DNA of 64,000 nt. It comes from Sparus aurata. Lineage: Eukaryota > Chordata > Actinopteri > Spariformes > Sparidae. Below the pieces are notes generated by a model. It saw only the letters and a program-made list of their open reading frames with translations. It did not search any database and was not told where the DNA came from. Below are positions 1-10,712 of this stretch, piece after piece (the first letter of the stretch is position 1; each line of letters opens with the position of its first letter). Position numbers and translations under genes: made by a program. The stretch is taken from positions 36,125,924-36,189,923 of the forward strand of contig NC_044191.1 in assembly GCF_900880675.1 (NCBI RefSeq), read 5' to 3'.

Positions 1-138
1 TTAACGTCAAAGACTGCGGTGGAAGACGACGGTAAAATATTTCCACTGGATTTATTTATGCCTGAATTTTTAAGGTGTGGCAGCTTTTATTTTGCCGTGG
101 CGGTGCGCCACAGTCAATCACATGTAGGGGAAACACTG
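1..138. mobile_element. 3' end of a hAT-like element cut by the window edge
   Basis: The stretch ends in TAGGGGAAACACTG, whose reverse complement CAGTGTTTCCCCTA is a common hAT-type terminus in fish. The other end lies outside the window, so no target duplication can be checked. Confidence 0.35.
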
Positions 139-709
139 AATACTATATATATTGATGAGAAATGAACGAGGAGGAGGAGGAGGAAGAAAAAAAGACGTGT
201 AAATGGTTATTGATTTTTCTAAACGGTTATGATTTGTTATCCGTGTACCCGTTTACACGTGTAGACGTTGACACCCCTACTTCAAACCAGCAACAAATTG
301 TGTTCCTAAGTGGGACAAATAAGACACACCTTTTTTTATTGTATTTTAGTGCTTCCTCTGTTTTATATGATTGATATGATGTGATATTAATATGCACTTG
401 GACAACTGACATCCTTTGTTTTTAGTACACATTAGATAAAAAATGAAATGAAAAAAATTAAAGCAAACACTAAATCATTTTGTTTGTGCTGCCTATTTAA
501 GTGTGAAGTTTTCGATAAATCGATGAATAAATAGTTTTTGTGCTCCCAGATATTTTACTTTAGGAGTACAGGTGCTCGTTGGGGAAAATGTCAGCGAAGA
601 GCCCTTCTCCTCTCACTCATTGATAAATTCTAAAATTGTTAACCACAAGACTCTCAACCTGCCCACTGTGCTCAGTTGTCCAGTGAAATAGCAGCACATC
701 AACTTGGAG
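139..709. other. AT-rich non-coding stretch
   Basis: No coding exon, RNA gene or clear repeat end is visible. It holds a short GAG-rich run near 166-190 and AT-rich sequence. It lies outside the segmental duplication, whose homology to the right-hand copy begins near 710. Confidence 0.4.
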
Positions 710-960
710 AGTGTGAGAGTAAGCAGAGATTCAACCATACATGCTTCAGCCTCAGTCAAACTCAGATGAGGAATCTGTTGTGCATCCAGAGGTGGTAAAG
801 AACCAAGTACAAATATTTTGTTACTGTACTTAAGTAGATGTATCAGGTATCTGTACTTCACTTGAGTATCTCTTTGACTTTCCCTCCCTGAACACAAGTA
901 TCTGATTTGATGGATTATTGTTATTTGGCGTCATCGCACGTTGCCTTCCCAACATCAGCA

Positions 961-1470
961 GACTGATGTGGACCAATCAGAGCACATCACGCACGGCAGA
1001 CGCAGCGAGACGAGACAAAGACGTAAAAGCCGTAAGAAGGCGTAAACAGACAGAGAGGGAGACTGGAATGTGGAGAAAAGGCGTGTTAGTGTCTCGTATC
1101 TGCAGAGAGTTTCTGATTTTCTCTCTTTGTTGCTGCTCGGGACGCTTTACCAACCCAACATGTGTCTATTTGACGTCCTGGGAATGAGACTCAACAATCA
1201 ACTGTCTTTGTGGTGCGTTCAGGAACAGCTGGGACAAATCCTACTGATTCTACCTTTAACTTTAATAGTCTTTGAATTCTATTAATATGACGTGAGCTTC
1301 AGTTAGCTTTGACCACAAATGTCCTTCAGAGGGAGACTTTTTACTCTGATACTCTGAGTACATGTCAGAGCCTGTAATCTATTACTTTACTGGAGTAAAC
1401 AAGCTGAATCAGTACTTCTACTTTTACCAGAGTATGTTTTTACACCAGTACCTGAACTTCTACTGGAGGC
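961..1470. repeat. Near-identical intronic block shared by the two GIMAP duplicons
   Basis: By eye the block differs from about 50560-51070 at only a handful of positions over roughly 510 bases, while sequence just to the left (710-960) differs at about one base in eight. It contains a CCAAT-type motif (ACCAATCAG near 973) and TGACGTC near 1170. No open frame with family similarity was recognised. It lies in the intron 3' of the AIG1 exon of gene C. Confidence 0.6.
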
Positions 1471-1718
1471 CAGACTTTGAGGACTTCACACTCGATAATG
1501 TTTTGTAATTTTTGAATGTTTTAAGCTTCATTTTAAGGAAAATGCAGCATTAGTTCCTTTAAAATGTATGCTCGTATTTTCAGATGTAAAGTAGCTGAAT
1601 CCGAATTTAACAGATGGATGAATTGTGGTTTAATTAATTTGTTTCTAACTGTTCTAATATAATTAAAGATGATTTGTGTGAACAAAGTTTTCATTGTCAG
1701 AATTGTTTCTGCACTTAC

Positions 1719-2363
1719 CAGCAGCTTTAACAGCACTGATGATGGATGTCTGTGTTTCCTTTAGTTTGGGGCTTTGATGATCAGCTGGTAAAGATGATGT
1801 TGTGTCCTTGAACACATCACAGCTGACGTGATCTCCATTATTCTCCTTTACAATTTGACGCAACCGTGTCAACATCTCTGAGTGTTCAAGATTCTTCTGC
1901 CACAGAAATCTGTATCTACACATTCTGATCATGTCTTCTATTTGAGGATCTTCCATGTATCTTTCCATCAGACCTGGACTCTCCTCTCTGGGTGTTGATA
2001 TCAGAACCAGTGAATGATCAAATGATCGATCACTGAAGTTTACAAGGATTGATTGCAGCCTTTGTTTGTGTTCCTCAGTGAAGTCTTCAGGCTGTAGAAC
2101 CAGCAGGAACACATGAGGTCCAGGATCAGAGAGTCTCTCACAGGTTTCTAAATGTTCTGTCAGTTTGTATTCAGACATGTTGGGATGCAGCAGATCTGGG
2201 GTGATGATCAGAACTATTTTGTTCTTCTTTAATGTTCCACTGACTCTCACACAGCGGTCTGGTTCTTCCTCAGTGTTGAACACAGTCTCTCTCAGTATGA
2301 AGTTCCCCACTGAACTCCTCTGAGACCAGCTGTTCCCCAGCAGAACCACCCTCAGCTCAGACA
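1719..2363 (-). CDS. GIMAP/AIG1 pseudo-GTPase domain exon (gene C, exon 3)
   Basis: This single 645-nt exon encodes about 215 residues of one AIG1-type G domain. GIMAP proteins are membrane-associated GTPases of lymphocyte and immune biology. The beta-1 strand and P-loop region read VVLLGNSWSQRSSVGNFIL: the position of the invariant lysine of GxxxxGKS is Arg, so canonical nucleotide binding is doubtful. The G3 region is TPDLLHP and lacks Asp-x-x-Gly. The conserved AIG1 box between G3 and G4 is clear (DPGPHVFLLVLQPEDFTEEH). The acceptor (TTTTCTCTGCAG) lies before 2363 and the donor (GTAAG) after 1719, both phase 1. The paralogous exon at 51582-52226 has identical length. Confidence 0.88.
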
Positions 2364-2518
2364 CTGCAGAGAAAAGGCAGAAAAGGACAAACACAGATTT
2401 GCATTTATTCAGTTATAGTTTCATTGCTGTTCAGTTATTTATTGATAGAATTTATCTTGGAAATACTGTAAACTCAGAGTTCTTAAATAGCAGGCTGACA
2501 CAGTTCAGTTTGACTCAC

Positions 2519-2572
2519 TGTCAGGTGGCAGGAGCTCATAACTCCAGCTGCGCTTCAGAGGATACAGATTAT
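2519..2572 (-). CDS. 54-nt phase-1 linker exon of gene C
   Basis: The exon is bounded by an acceptor (ATTCACAG) and a donor (GTGAGTCA) on the minus strand. It keeps the frame between the start exon and the AIG1 exon and adds NLYPLKRSWSYELLPPD between the junction residues. Its paralogue at 52424-52477 has the same length, splice sites and nearly the same peptide (NLFPLKRSWSYEFLPPN). Such conservation supports a real microexon. Its function is unknown; it forms a basic/aromatic linker ahead of the first AIG1 domain. Confidence 0.8.
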
Positions 2573-3133
2573 CTGTGAATGTGAGGAAACAACATATGTT
2601 TACTTATTAACCTCTTTAAACTGTCACTGACCTTCTCACGACACTAACACTGTCAGCATTCATGCAGTCCTCTAAAACTTTGGACCACTTCTGAAATAAA
2701 CATGTGGAAAACATCCAGAACCCAACATCATCATAAAGGGACCCAATCTAAAAGTGACCCTAGGACAGTGAGACTCAGTCCTGAATGTGGTGGACCTGAA
2801 CTGACCCAAACAACACAACACCAACGATGGGAGCAGCATGATGATCCACCAAATAACCAGCGATGTCACCGGTGATGGAAAAATGGACAACAGGTCATTT
2901 TTCCTGCTGAGTTTACATTCAGACATATTTTTCTCCTGGAGTGATGAAGATGATGATGATGTAACCACTCCACTTTGATCAATTTAACATATTGGTACCA
3001 GAGATGGGTAATCAAGTTTGTGACTTTGACTTAAATCGCACACACAATGATTTGAGACTTGATTTGAGATTTGCCCTCAAAAGACTTAAGACTCGACTCG
3101 GACTTGAGATTTGGGACTTGTAAACAACATTTA
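2573..3133. other. Intron sequence of gene C, part with paralogue at 52478-52700
   Basis: Non-coding. The first part matches the corresponding intron of gene B near 52478-52700. The rest is simple T/A-rich sequence up to the pogo element. No other feature was seen. Confidence 0.5.
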
Positions 3134-3239
3134 CCATATTTTTCGGACTATAAGGCGCACTTAACATCCTTTAATTTTCTCAAAAATCTACAGTGCACCT
3201 TATAATCCAGTGCGCATTATGTATTAATTCTGGTTGTGC

Positions 3240-3779
3240 TTACTGACCTCAAACTGATTTTATTGATTGATTGATTTGATTGATTTCTCCCGTAGGGAGA
3301 TTTGTTTTCACTGACAGTACATTACACATCTTTGACGACAATGGACACTACATACACATCAACAAACACAGAAAAGAAAGAGACATACATAGCAACAATA
3401 ACAACAAAGACAACTTATATGACAGCACAAAAGTGGACAGACAGATCAGCGGGGCCTGCTGTTCAAGGCAGCTATGGCTGCAGGGATCAGGCTTTTCCCC
3501 AGCCGAGCCCTCCTGAACTTAATGGTTCTGTACCTTCGCCCTGAGGGTAGAGGGATGATATATTGGTTCAGTGGGTGAGTGATGTCTTGTGCTATGGTGT
3601 TTGCAAGGCGAGTGATGGACTTGTTATTTAGTTCTGTAAGGTTGGGTGTGGGGAGACCGATGATTTTAGCAGCTGTGTTTGTGATGCGTGTAAGTTTGGC
3701 CCGGTATGTGGTACATGGCGCTCAAAAATCCATCTGCTTGATGGATTATTGGAGCATTACAGCTACCGTAGTCAGGAGT
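3240..3779. repeat. Unidentified repeat-like sequence inside the pogo element
   Basis: It begins with TTGATTGATT repeats (3258-3290). The remainder has short open frames on the plus strand with no recognised family. It does not belong to the transposase frame and is probably another old insertion. Confidence 0.3.
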
Positions 3780-4127
3780 CAGGCACGTGCACACATAAGG
3801 CCCAAAGGGTGCTTGAGCCCCTGCCCTTTTTGCCTCGTATTATAAAGTGCCCTTTTGTGTGTTTTCTAATGAATACATAAATTCCTGTTGTGCAAAGAGA
3901 TGTCAAAAAATCGGTGGTATAAAAATGCCACAGTTATCTAACGTACGCATTTCCTCGTAATAATATGGTGTTGTGTGTGTGTGTTGAGCCTAAAGCAGCT
4001 TCTCTGTCTGCTGCGGCTCCGCTCTGTCTCTCTCTACGAACGGTCGCTACTTTCAAATTAAAAGCCCCCGCAAAGAACCCAGTTCTAAACACCAATGGGG
4101 TGCAATGTAAAGCTCTTATTTTGAAGA

Positions 4128-4179
<52 letters not shown>

Positions 4180-4918
4180 CCGCTGCCTCATCAGAACTCC
4201 ACCACGCACGTAGATGAGACGTGACAGTGGAGCCACTTGAACCTTTGTGAGTTATAAATCCATGAACATAACTTCCTTGTGGGGTTTAACAAGACGCCTT
4301 CCACTTATTCAACGTGCTGAAATATGAGTCATATTTCAGAAGAGTGTCCATTTGTGCTTGTTAAGCTAACTGCTTGTTAATGAGAGTTAAGAATAATCTG
4401 ACAGCTTCTGTGTGGCTGTTTATCTGCCACAAATCTTAAACTTCTTCCAGATATTGAGTTTATTGTGACTTTGCTGTCGTAAACATTGTTGTTCTACTAA
4501 CAGTCACAGTAGTCATTTCTTGGTTTTGTCACATGTTTAGATGTGTAGCCTGTGTTTCTAGTTTGCACTTGCCCTCCAATAAATAGCCTAATAATAAACC
4601 AATGTTTGATTGCTTTTTAAGAAATGCAGCTGAATTGCATGTCTTCTAAACCTCAGTATTATGATAATGTGAATAAACTCATGTTGACAAATATTTATTG
4701 ACACAAATGAAATGGCAATTGCATATCACTTACAGCTACCCAGGATACACAGCTAAGTAGTTAGCTTTCTATAAGTACTTTGTTTATTAATTTTAAGTTA
4801 ATCTACATATTGTGTTATTAAGGCCTAAAAAAACTTTTAGCGCGCGCTATACGCGCGCACGGACTGCCCTTTTCTGACTTTGAGCCCCTGCCCCTCTATA
4901 ATCATGTACACGTCCCTG
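3780..4918. mobile_element. TIR-bounded non-autonomous element, probably hAT-like
   Basis: The left end CAGGCACGTGCAC pairs with the right end, which reads CAGGGACGTGTAC in reverse complement (11 of 13). Both are followed inward by a GGGGCTCAAG/GAGCCCCTGCCC type repeat. The flanks share only GGAGT, so the 8-bp duplication is decayed. No transposase frame is visible. Part of the inside (about 4047-4130) recurs in opposite orientation at 34230-34325. Confidence 0.55.
4130..4177. repeat. (AG)n microsatellite
   Basis: An uninterrupted run of about 24 AG units. Confidence 0.95.
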
Positions 4919-5151
4919 CGCGGAGTACGTACTGTGCTTCAACATAATATTATGTTGTGTGTATAAGGACCCCAAAATGGCACCTGTTAAGAGACATGCT
5001 TACGAAGCAGATTTCAAACTCAAGGCTATCAGTCACGCAGTAGAACATGGGAATAGAGCAGCTGCAAGAGAATTCAACATTAATGAATCAATGGTGCGAA
5101 AGTGGAGGAAGCAAGAAGATGACCTGCATCAAGTAAAGAAGACCAACAGAG

Positions 5152-5334
5152 GGAGCGCCGTTTAGCTCGGTTGGTAGAGCGTGCGCCCCATGTGCTGAGG
5201 CTCTGCAGCGGACCTGGGTTCGACTCCCGGCCCGGGTCCCTTTGCTGCGTGTCTCTCTCCCTGTTTCCTGTCATATCTTCAGCTGACCTATGAATAAAGC
5301 CATAAAAAGGCCAAAAAAATATTTAAAAAAAAAC
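5152..5334 (+). mobile_element. tRNA-derived SINE with perfect 14-bp target duplication
   Basis: It is flanked by identical GAAGACCAACAGAG copies at 5138-5151 and 5335-5348. The head carries a pol III A box (TAGCTCGGTTGGTAGAGC, about 5163-5180) and a consensus B box (GGTTCGACTCC, 5217-5227). The tail is A-rich and ends in runs of A. It is inserted in sense orientation in the pogo transposase frame. It is not a functional tRNA gene: no acceptor-stem pairing closes around the boxes. Confidence 0.88.
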
Positions 5335-6118
5335 GAAGACCAACAGAGTTTTCGAGGGAACAAAGCGAGATGGCCACAGTTAGAGGACAAAACTGAACAG
5401 TGGGTTATTGAACAGAGAACAGCAGGTAGAAGCGTCTCTACAGTCTCTGTTCGACACAAGGCAACAGCGGTAGCAAGTGACATGAAGATAAACGACTTTC
5501 GAGGAGGTCCTTCTTGGTGCTTCAGTTTTAGGAAAAGGTGTAATCTTGCCATCCACACAAGAACTACCATCTTGCAGCAACTGCCAAAGGATTACGAAGA
5601 AAAGCTGGCCATTTTCCGCACCTACTGCAAGAACAAGATCACTGAAAAGAAGATCCGGCCAGAACACATCACCAACATGGACGAGGTCCCCCTTACCTTT
5701 GACATCCCTGTGAACCGTACAGTCGAGAAAACAGGAACCAGTACGGTATCTATACGCACCACAGGGAACGTCATCTTTCACTGTAGTTCTCGGTTGCCAG
5801 GCTAATGGCCAGAAACTACCACCCATGGTCATTTTCAAGAGGAAGACTTTGCCATAAGAAAAGTTTCCGGCTGGCGTCATCATCAAGGCTAACGCAAAGG
5901 GCTGGATGGACGAGGAGAAGATGAGTGAGTGGCTGAAAGAAGTTTACATCAAGAGACCGGATGGCTTTTTCCACAAATCTCCGTCCCTTTTGATCTGCGA
6001 CTCCATGCGCGCCCATCTCACCGATATTGTCAAAACCCAAGTGAAGCAAACAAATTCGGAGCTTGCCATCATTCCGGGTGGATTAACCAAAGAACTCCAA
6101 CCACTAGATATTGGTGTC

Positions 6119-6521
6119 CAGGCATGGACTGGCCATCTGGCATAGCGGGCAATGCCCGGTGGGCCGACGCACATTTACGGGCCGGGCTTTCATAATTTAA
6201 TCCAAAAGTTTTATTATAAATCATTTCTATCGACCGCGATGGCCCATTGGTTGATTTTTTTGAAGGACATTGGGCTAATTCAATCTCTCTCAGCCCTCCT
6301 TTTTTTGGACTCAACTATGTGTTGAGTCAAGGTACTTATTTGCTTTCCACAATGGTTATTTGATAGACTTCTAAAGTAATAATAAACTGTAGATTTCTAT
6401 TAAGCCTAAAGGCAAAAAGTTATGGCTTTTTTTTTTTTTTTTTGGTTGTGCTCCGCTAATTATGAGGGGCCGGTCTAAGCCAAAAATGCCAGGGCCTATT
6501 TTTTGTCCCAGTCCAGCCCTG
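6119..6521. mobile_element. hAT-type MITE with 8-bp target duplication
   Basis: TTGGTGTC flanks it at 6111-6118 and 6522-6529. The termini CAGGCATGGACTGG and, in reverse complement, CAGGGCTGGACTGG match at 12 of 14 positions. At 403 bp with no open frame it is non-autonomous. It lies inside the pogo transposase frame. Confidence 0.82.
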
Positions 6522-7035
6522 TTGGTGTCAACAGGTCGCTCAAAGTTAAATTGCGAGCTGCGTGGGAGCATTGGATGACAGAAGGCGAACACACATTCCC
6601 CAAGACAGGGAGGTAACGCCGGGCGAGTTACGCCACTATCTGCCAATGGATCGTGGATGCCTGGGCTAAGGTATCAGTCTCAAGTGTCGTCCGAGCTTTC
6701 ACGAACGCCAGAATCATCACTGAACAGCTAAGTAACAGCAAAGAAACTGACTTGAATAATGACGAGAGGGATCCGGTCATGCTTGATGCCGAAATTGCCC
6801 AACTGTTAAACTCAGACACTGAAGATGAAGAATTTGATGGATTTGCGGAAGAGGAATGAACTGAGAAAGTGAGCATATTGTTTTGTATGTTATGTGTTAC
6901 AACTGAACAATGTTGAGAGTTATGAACGTTACCAATGAGTTATGAACGAGCTGAAGAAAGTTCGACTTATCTGACTGTTTTGTTTAGCTTAATGCACCTT
7001 ATAATCCGGTGCGCCTTGTGGTCTGAAAAATACAG

Positions 7036-7659
7036 TATATTTTATTTTCTGGCGCATCAACATTAAGAAAATGTCTGACCGTTTGCAGAATAAATATAAA
7101 GGATGCTGGATCGACCACATCAAACTCTATCAGGTACATGTTTAGTACAGTGTGTTTTGCTGAGTTTCATTCCAAAACACAAACATTTCTATCAGGAATA
7201 AAACTCAGCTGATGTTCACTGTTAAACAACACAGACAACTGCCCACAAAACTGTTCTGTTCAGCAGCCAATAACTAATAATAATAAATAATAATAAATTA
7301 TATTTCATCATGATATTCATGCAAGGTAACATTTCTGCCACACAAAGAAAGGTGCCATTTTTCATAAATGGTAGATATCTCTTGGAACAAAACTGTCCAT
7401 GTTTAAATCTCACCACTTTATGGACTCGCAGTATAGTTCAGATAATTTGGCAGCAATAGTGTTGACTTGTGACCAAAGACCTGAAACTGGACTTGTTAGC
7501 ATCTCTATTTGGTAAACAGACCTGAAACTTGACCCTACCAGGCCTAGGTGTCCTGCGAAAAGTCCTGTAGCAGATGATTCAGACATCACACTGACTTATG
7601 TTGTGAATCCACCAAATGTAATATTCAGTCAAAGAGTAATAAAGTCTGACTGGACTCAC
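7036..7659. other. Intron of gene C between the pogo element and exon 1
   Basis: Non-coding. 7070-7430 is paralogous to about 52708-53130. At 7531-7560 the sequence CTTGACCCTACCAGGCCT joins AGGTGTCCTG directly, whereas in both right-hand copies about 400 bp lie between those words. Confidence 0.5.
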
Positions 7660-7742
7660 CTGATGCTGCAGCCGCCATGACGTCACTCTGCTGGAAACGT
7701 CAGAGACTGGTTCAGCTGGAGAGCAGCTGCTGCAGTAACAAC
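7660..7742 (-). CDS. First coding exon of gene C (5' UTR plus MAAAAS start)
   Basis: The minus-strand exon has an acceptor (TCATTCCTCCTGCAG) and a donor (CATCAG/GTGAG). The ATG at 7678-7676 opens a 19-nt coding part, M-A-A-A-A-S plus one base, phase 1. An upstream acceptor means a further non-coding exon exists. The same exon recurs at 55360-55442 and 58926-59008, and a divergent version (MATAET) at 28765-28846. Start choice rests on this conservation and on the frame reached after splicing. Confidence 0.78.
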
Positions 7743-9740
7743 CTGCAGGAGGAATGATCAGAACATAAACCATCTCACACACCAGCCTGTTTACAGAGCT
7801 CACCTTCACAACTCCACTGGGGATTCAACCCAACAACCCATCAGCTGGATACAGCTGACAATGTGAAGGCCTGTGCTGAAAATTACCTTATACTGAAAAT
7901 TATTATTATAATTTAACTTTTAAATCTATAGAATCATGTAACCTATGTTATTTGTTCCTGAGTCTACAGTCTGTAGATTTTAAGGCTTTCTGAATAAATC
8001 ATTTTTTTATATAGTTGAGCTACTTCAGTTTTCTTCCTAGATAAGAACTCCTACATCCACATGTATCGTACACAGGTGTGAGGAAGTGAGGAAATAAAAT
8101 GTTCACAGTTTAAAACATCTGGTAGAATGTTAAAATATTAAAGTGATGAGTCTTAGTTGCTCTTCATGCGCCACTTGTTACATTCTGTGATGTAACTGTA
8201 TGTAAGGAGCTCAGCTGTACAGTATCAGGGCTGCATGTCACCCAGCGACACACTCAACACAAGAGTTACAGAAACAGCAACTGCATTTAAAACCTGAGCC
8301 AACAAACTACTGAGCTGTACTGAAAAGTGACATGTCCAGAGTTTCTGCTCTGACACTGTCAGTGGCAACAATAAAACACAGTGAGAAAAACATCATGATA
8401 AAAGTGAATAAATGATCAGCCTGCTGCAGTCACACTGTCTGTTAGTATCACCTGCTGCAAAGTGTCGTGTGCCAGGCTGTGTGAAGTTCACTGTGATTAA
8501 CATGGACGCCCTCCACTGGTTGAAGAAAAGGACACACTGAAAACTAAGTTATATTATATATATATTATATTCCCAATGTTCACTCGTAATCATGAGAGAT
8601 AAAGCAACAATCATGAGATAAAAGATAGAAATGATTAGATAGAAAAAAAGTCAAAGTTATTTGATGGAAGGTCAAAACATTTAAATTATGCTGTCAAATA
8701 ATCCTAGTTATGAGATACATATTTTAATTGTGAGAGGAAAGTTGTAAGTTTGGGTTAAAGTCATAATTATAAGATAAAACTTTAAATTGAGATACAAAAA
8801 AAGATAAATTGTCAGCACTAAACTAATAATTTTGACTTTTAAACTCATAATAACCATATATCTTATCATGGGAACAGATTTCATAATTTCATAGGAAGGA
8901 TAATATAAAGTCCTGCATGACAGAGCGGCGGTCTGTTCTGAGTCAGTGTGCTGTTGTTTATTAACTGCAGCTCGCAGCCAGCTGACACGAACTTCAAAGA
9001 CGTGCGCGTCACGTGCGCCGGCACACCTGCGCGCGCATCTTCTCAGGTGCAGTCATTGAATATCAAGCTAGGTGCAGTCTGCTACTTCAATAAATAACAC
9101 TACATCCTGTCCTGTATGTGTATATGTTCACCTAGATGTATAGTTAGATCAATACACAGCACACAAACTGAGCCTGTAAAGACAAACCATCAGTTTAATG
9201 GTGGCTGTGTAACTTCCTGATGCCTTCAGGTAAACATGATTTACAAAATGGCGACGCCTTAAGTTGATATTAAAGTGATATAAACATGTTGTTGTACATG
9301 CACAGACAAAACATGAGAGATTCAGATTCACATCCTGATTAATCTGAAGTCCAACAGAGCCATCAGAACATTCAACATGTCAGCTGTGTACCTGAGTCTC
9401 TACCTGCGTCCTGTTTCTCCGCCATTAGAAGCGACCTGCTCACTAACCTGAGGTCATTTATCTTCAGTCTGTCGGAGAGTTTCTGTTTGTCAGTCAGCAT
9501 CATGTGGGAGTGAATAACAAGTTGTTTCCGGTTCAGTTAGTAAAGGAACTGATCAGAGTGATTATCGTCTCATCTCAGTCAGATACTGATGTCTAATTAT
9601 AACTTTATTCTGATGAAACATCCGGTCTATTCATCTACAGCACTGATTTATTTTATACTGCATTTATTTGTTGGTATTTACCTTTAGTTCAGTTGTAATT
9701 CGTCATGATGTCCCGTTACTTGTCCGCAGCCCAAGAGACA
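7743..9740. other. 5' region of gene C, non-coding
   Basis: Paralogous in most parts to 59009-61398. It contains AT-rich intron-like sequence and a block near 8895-9080 rich in GCGCGC. Donor-like sites occur on the minus strand near 9410 and 9450 that could end an untranslated first exon, but no exon can be fixed from sequence alone. Confidence 0.4.
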
Positions 9741-9750
9741 GAAAGTGAAA
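9741..9750 (+). promoter_or_regulatory. ISRE/IRF-like site GAAAGTGAAA upstream of gene C
   Basis: The ten bases match the IRF-binding pattern GAAANNGAAA of interferon-stimulated response elements. They lie about 2 kb upstream of the start exon, and the identical site is at 61399-61408 in the paralogous position of gene B. Conservation between otherwise diverged duplicates supports function; regulation by interferon is inference. Confidence 0.45.
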
Positions 9751-9947
9751 GTGTTTGATTCACTGTCATCACTTCCTCTCAGTAAACAGACACATGAACG
9801 GTCTGAATTCTACTTCATAACTTTGTTTAACATCATTATTATATGAACAAGGCTAACCTGGTTACTACACATTACAGCTACTTCATCCTGTTGGTGACAA
9901 AGTGTTTGCAGTAACATTGATCTTCTCTCTGTTTGTACTGATCAGGG

Positions 9948-10083
9948 TCCGTTTCTTTGGGACGGGCGCCATCTTGTGGAGCCCCTGCAGACTTGAGTGG
10001 TGAACCCCAAAGTTCATGAGCAGTCAGACGGAACATGTCGGTCTGTAACAAACTCCGTCAAAGTCCGTCAATATCTTCATTTG
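9948..10083 (+). promoter_or_regulatory. Conserved divergent promoter / first exon block with YY1-type site
   Basis: The block contains GGGACGGGCGCCATCTTGTG, with a YY1-type GCCATCTTG, and ends in a plausible plus-strand donor (CATTTG/GTACGT). It is nearly identical at 31704-31851 and partly present at 61630-61678. Its only ATG opens a short frame that stops at once, so it is likely untranslated. In this copy a Tc1 element follows 132 bp downstream of the donor. Confidence 0.5.
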
Positions 10084-10712
10084 GTACGTAGAAACGTTTT
10101 TTCTTTATTCTGTTGTGTTCACAGGGCTCCTAATGACTGTTATTAATTATTCTGTGACTGTATTAGTCGTGTGTATTTAGTTGTAGAGCCTGCTGCAGAT
10201 GTGAGGATTCATTTACAGTGGATATAAAAAGTCTGCACACTGCCAGGTTTTTGTGATGTAAAAAAAAAAAAAAAAAATAGACTAAGATGAATAATTTTAG
10301 AACTCTCCACCTTTAACTTGACCTATAACCTGTACAACTGAACTGAAAAACAAACAGAAATCTTTTAGGGGGAAAAAAATAAAAAATTAAAATAATGTAA
10401 TTGCATAAGTGTGCACACCCTTAAACTGATCTGTCTCCTGTGCACAGCCCTTCTCAGATCAACACACAGATTTTCAACCGGATTCAGGTCTGGGCTTTAC
10501 CTGGGTCATTCCAAAACTTTAATCGTTTATTGGTGAAGCCAGAAGCCCTTTGGGTCACTGTCGGTCTGAAAGATAAAGTTCCTCTTCATCTTCAGCTTTC
10601 GAGCATAGGCCTGAAGGTTTTGTGCTAACATTGCCTAGTATTTGGAACTGTTCATAATTTCCTCCATCTTGAATAAGGCCCCAGTTCCAGCTGAAGAAAA
10701 ACTGCCCCACAG

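Larger units (their letters stand above)
4959..6859 (+). pseudogene. pogo-family transposase, broken by a SINE, a hAT MITE and point lesions
   Basis: The reading frame starts MAPVKRHAYEADFKLKAISH, a pogo/jerky-type helix-turn-helix at 4977-5140. It is cut by the SINE and resumes at 5349 with a CENP-B-like DNA-binding segment (WPQLEDKTEQWVIEQR). The DDE region follows, with NMDEVPLTFD near 5675-5705 and LLICDSMRAHLTD near 5990-6020. After GLTKELQPLDIGV it is cut again by the MITE and resumes at 6530. The C-terminus is acidic and ends DGFAEEE. Lesions: a frameshift near 5772, a stop near 5853 and a stop near 6613. The TSDs restore the frame across both insertions, so each hit a coding sequence. 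The element can no longer make transposase. Confidence 0.82.
3134..7035 (+). mobile_element. pogo/Tigger-like DNA transposon with three nested insertions
   Basis: The left end begins CCATATTTTTCGGACTATAA. The right end, read in reverse complement, begins CTGTATTTTTCAGACCACAA. Both continue into the GGCGCAC/GGATTATAAGG inner repeat, and TA dinucleotides flank both ends (3132-3133 and 7036-7037), as expected for the pogo/Tc1 group. It carries a degenerate plus-strand transposase (4959-6859). Nested inside are a TIR element at 3780-4918, a SINE at 5152-5334 and a hAT MITE at 6119-6521. The homologous intron of gene B lacks it. Confidence 0.82.
1719..7742 (-). other. Gene model C: GIMAP family gene, 5' part only
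   Basis: Three minus-strand exons can be joined: 7742-7660 (5' UTR plus the 19-nt start exon), 2572-2519 (54 nt) and 2363-1719 (645 nt). All junctions are phase 1 with GT-AG borders, giving an open frame with a short Ala-rich start, an 18-residue linker and one AIG1 domain. The last exon ends in a clean donor, so the gene continues past the left edge. By analogy with gene B the missing part should hold more AIG1 domains and a coiled coil; that is inference. The 5.1-kb intron between exons 1 and 2 holds a pogo transposon. Confidence 0.75.
710..10215. repeat. Left copy of a ~10-kb segmental duplication (paralogue of 50307-61680)
   Basis: The same order of sequence blocks occurs at 50307-61680: a conserved intronic block (961-1470), a 645-nt AIG1 exon, a 54-nt exon, an 83-nt start exon, an upstream region with a GAAAGTGAAA site, and a YY1-bearing block at the right edge. 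The copies differ by large insertions. This copy alone holds the pogo element 3134-7035. The other alone holds the hAT-type sequence 53130-54837, the hAT element at 55928 and a 3.56-kb tandem duplication. All coding exons are intact in both copies. Confidence 0.85.

Noticed and set aside
918..1187. 89-codon frame duplicated at 50525-50785
   Set aside because: Kept because the DNA block is near-identical; no start context, domain or splice structure supports a protein.
5160..5240. tRNA gene candidate with A and B boxes
   Set aside because: It is the head of a SINE: target duplications flank it, an A-rich tail follows and no acceptor stem closes.
10440..10628. 62-codon plus-strand frame
   Set aside because: Antisense of the Tc1 transposase remnant.
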